Shown here piece after piece: positions 63,701 to 64,000 of a stretch of DNA of 64,000 nt; within the stretch, counting starts at the first letter, position 1, and each line of letters begins with the position of its first letter. The position numbers and the translations under genes are program-made. Source of the stretch: an uncultured Sanguibacteroides sp. (lineage in GTDB: Bacteria > Bacteroidota > Bacteroidia > Bacteroidales > Marinifilaceae); contig NZ_UQRQ01000010.1 of NCBI RefSeq assembly GCF_900543425.1, positions 62,001 through 126,000 on the forward strand. Reading direction: 5' to 3'. Under the pieces are notes generated by a model that had not been told where the DNA came from, did no database searches, and saw only the letters and a program-made list of their open reading frames with translations.

Positions 63701-64000
63701 TCCAACGTTGAAACATCCTCTTTCATCTTCACGGACAAAAACGTATCGGCATTAAAATCCATTTTTACCGTTTTAAACCCCACAAACGAGAAAATCAGTT
63801 TTCCCGTCTTCCGGGGTAAAAGAAAAGAAAAATGCCCCTTTTTATCGGTCGTACACCCTAAAAAAGTACTATCCAACCGGACGGTCACCCCCGGTAAAGG
63901 CTCGCTTTTTTCATCCACAACCCTCCCCTTGATCACGTAACTTTTTTGCCGGGTAGAATCTTGGGTATTCGCCTGCATCATCAGGGGAAATCCCACGAGC
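60772..64000 (-). CDS. SusC/RagA-family TonB-dependent transporter, 5' end outside window
   Basis: The frame is open to the right edge; the visible start is the end of a signal peptide (GFPLMMQANTQ). Then a carboxypeptidase-regulatory-like domain (VIKGRVVDEKSEPLPGVTVR), plug (LQGRVPGMNVINATGAPGGGG; SVQVLKDAASASIYGSRAANG) and barrel ending RRVTLGLTVNL. No STN domain precedes the regulatory-like domain in the part seen. It imports the ligand captured by the SusD protein at 59247. Confidence 0.94.
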   Translation of the reverse strand, partial: LVGFPLMMQANTQDSTRQKSYVIKGRVVDEKSEPLPGVTVRLDSTFLGCTTDKKGHFSFLLPRKTGKLIFSFVGFKTVKMDFNADTFLSVKMKEDVSTLDEVTIVAYGTQSRREVIGAMSTVRAEEIKDIPTPSLANLLQGRVPGMNVINATGAPGGGGISVTIRGFNSLSIEASRRGSEPLWVIDGIPMLSFTSPITGTNTVAEIDPNDIESVQVLKDAASASIYGSRAANGVILVTTKKGRLNERAKVNINVSRTFAFNPSLPDLTGGNAERHHRMEALKNLQQSYYDPETNTYRYVDSYEQSYRMGLHYNYFWNQGAGTSVAPYQDSLNKFYNNSTNMFDYYFRTAKVTDANLQLNGGTRQVSYNVGLGYYNEDGVLRNTGFSRIKLLSNFTVRPFESMEANLRFYIARTGRKRSSRLSSVSGFFSGMELEQIPEELMDYPTLYPGPGHPAFEETVKRFNSIIEKNESYRLRASFDLSYEFIKGLEWRSSLSLDYSQQNHNFFTPSELDEYYESFSLGQIGRNLMLLNENLLTFKHRFREDHAIDLLVGLSFQADEMNFNKGWGKRAPSDLIHYVSWRGNVFDVPDKRALKDFMSSREKSTMVGLFGRINYNFRQKYLASFTLRRDASSKFGEKVRWGTFPSYAVGYAFSEEPFMDWSRSVLDFGKIRVSLGKSGRQFDQPYIAYGLLLPGDPFLGKPTVQPYLAEGLINRELTWEETRQWDAGIDLDFFNYRLGITFDYYYRYTDKLLYKVGLPGDYSGFLLQWQNAYAISNEGVELQVKWDIVRKNKWQWDMTFNIARNWNRLEKSTNGRDFWTENRYNNLNIIGKPLNGIYAFQTNGYYSDQKEVPYTYQSGRYTPLCVSTNQFYRPGNRVFVDTDGNGRIEADLPYADDRVYVGSPLPIAHGGITSTLNWKGFDLNMLFNYVLGRHILNAGRGASVGTVVGAGIKDIVKPVFADLTKVTFWKKPGDKSDFPRNSVEMGLKDFSTYIASNVQKVNFIKLKTMTVGYTLPEAIKKKIGFGVRVFVSGENLFTWTNYTGPDPESVDMVSGIDNLSNYPLARRVTLGLTVNL

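Noticed and set aside
1..64000. tRNA, rRNA, prophage or intact insertion sequence
   Set aside because: I looked for cloverleaf-like and conserved rRNA segments, transposases and phage structural genes and saw none; a covariance search would be needed for small RNAs.

Overview
The window is a piece of a Bacteroidota chromosome. SusC/SusD outer-membrane uptake loci, FecR anti-sigma genes, poor Shine-Dalgarno sequences and promoters of the Bacteroidota type (TTTG, 19 bp, TAnnTTTG) all point there. Gene content (many SusC/FecR loci, a SRD5A-type steroid reductase beside an Old Yellow Enzyme and two SDRs, DcuA/B with a periplasmic asparaginase) suggests a gut Odoribacteraceae relative (Odoribacter/Butyricimonas-like). 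The family assignment is inference; no rRNA or tRNA gene is visible.

Layout. 1-7071: gyrB (partial), an ATP-grasp-like gene, then a dcu-asparaginase-porin block ending in a clear terminator. 7175-16883: an FtsX-type permease, a truncated C-terminal fragment of a larger gene, an imported three-gene drug-efflux operon (MFS, HlyD, TolC), debris of a mobilizable element, and a decayed ECF sigma/FecR pair. 17213-18400: second copy of the porin. 18790-25518: nitrilase, unusual aconitase-like and CutC cluster, an acetyltransferase, lipB-lipA, nth. 25564-29322: two SDRs, an Old Yellow Enzyme and a steroid 5-alpha-reductase homologue, very like the steroid/bile-acid reducing gene sets described in gut Bacteroidota. 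29498-35749: CDGSH Fe-S protein, yaaA, copper chaperone and copper ATPase, cupin, AspT/YidE-type transporter. 35750-37064: repeat-rich, with a three-repeat CRISPR array and leader. 37065-43907: DUF5996-like protein, a porin plus OpuC-type osmoprotectant ABC operon, and a type II restriction-modification pair. 44382-52924: SusC/SusD locus with FecR but no sigma gene. 53124-54750: secreted hydrolase and a cyclophilin-like lipoprotein. 54818-56521: a long CRISPR array, interrupted by a REP-like hairpin, with its leader. 56899-58031: small secreted protein and tag. 58176-64000: second SusC/SusD locus with a fasciclin-type lipoprotein, running off the right edge.

The strongest observations are these. 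(1) The probable steroid/bile-acid reduction cluster. (2) Two CRISPR arrays about 20 kb apart with different 30-bp repeats but one shared leader architecture: three GTCGAC-type boxes at identical spacings (80, 32 and 100 bp) and no cas gene in the window. (3) A roughly 170-bp inverted-repeat element in two copies, each embedded in a dispersed phrase repeat found at several other intergenic sites. (4) A sigma/FecR locus destroyed by an internal deletion and by mobile DNA.

Cooperation. The asparaginase makes aspartate in the periplasm, which DcuA/B can import against succinate. The porin at 38153 probably feeds the OpuC-type importer. Each SusC/D pair with its lipoproteins forms one outer-membrane uptake machine.
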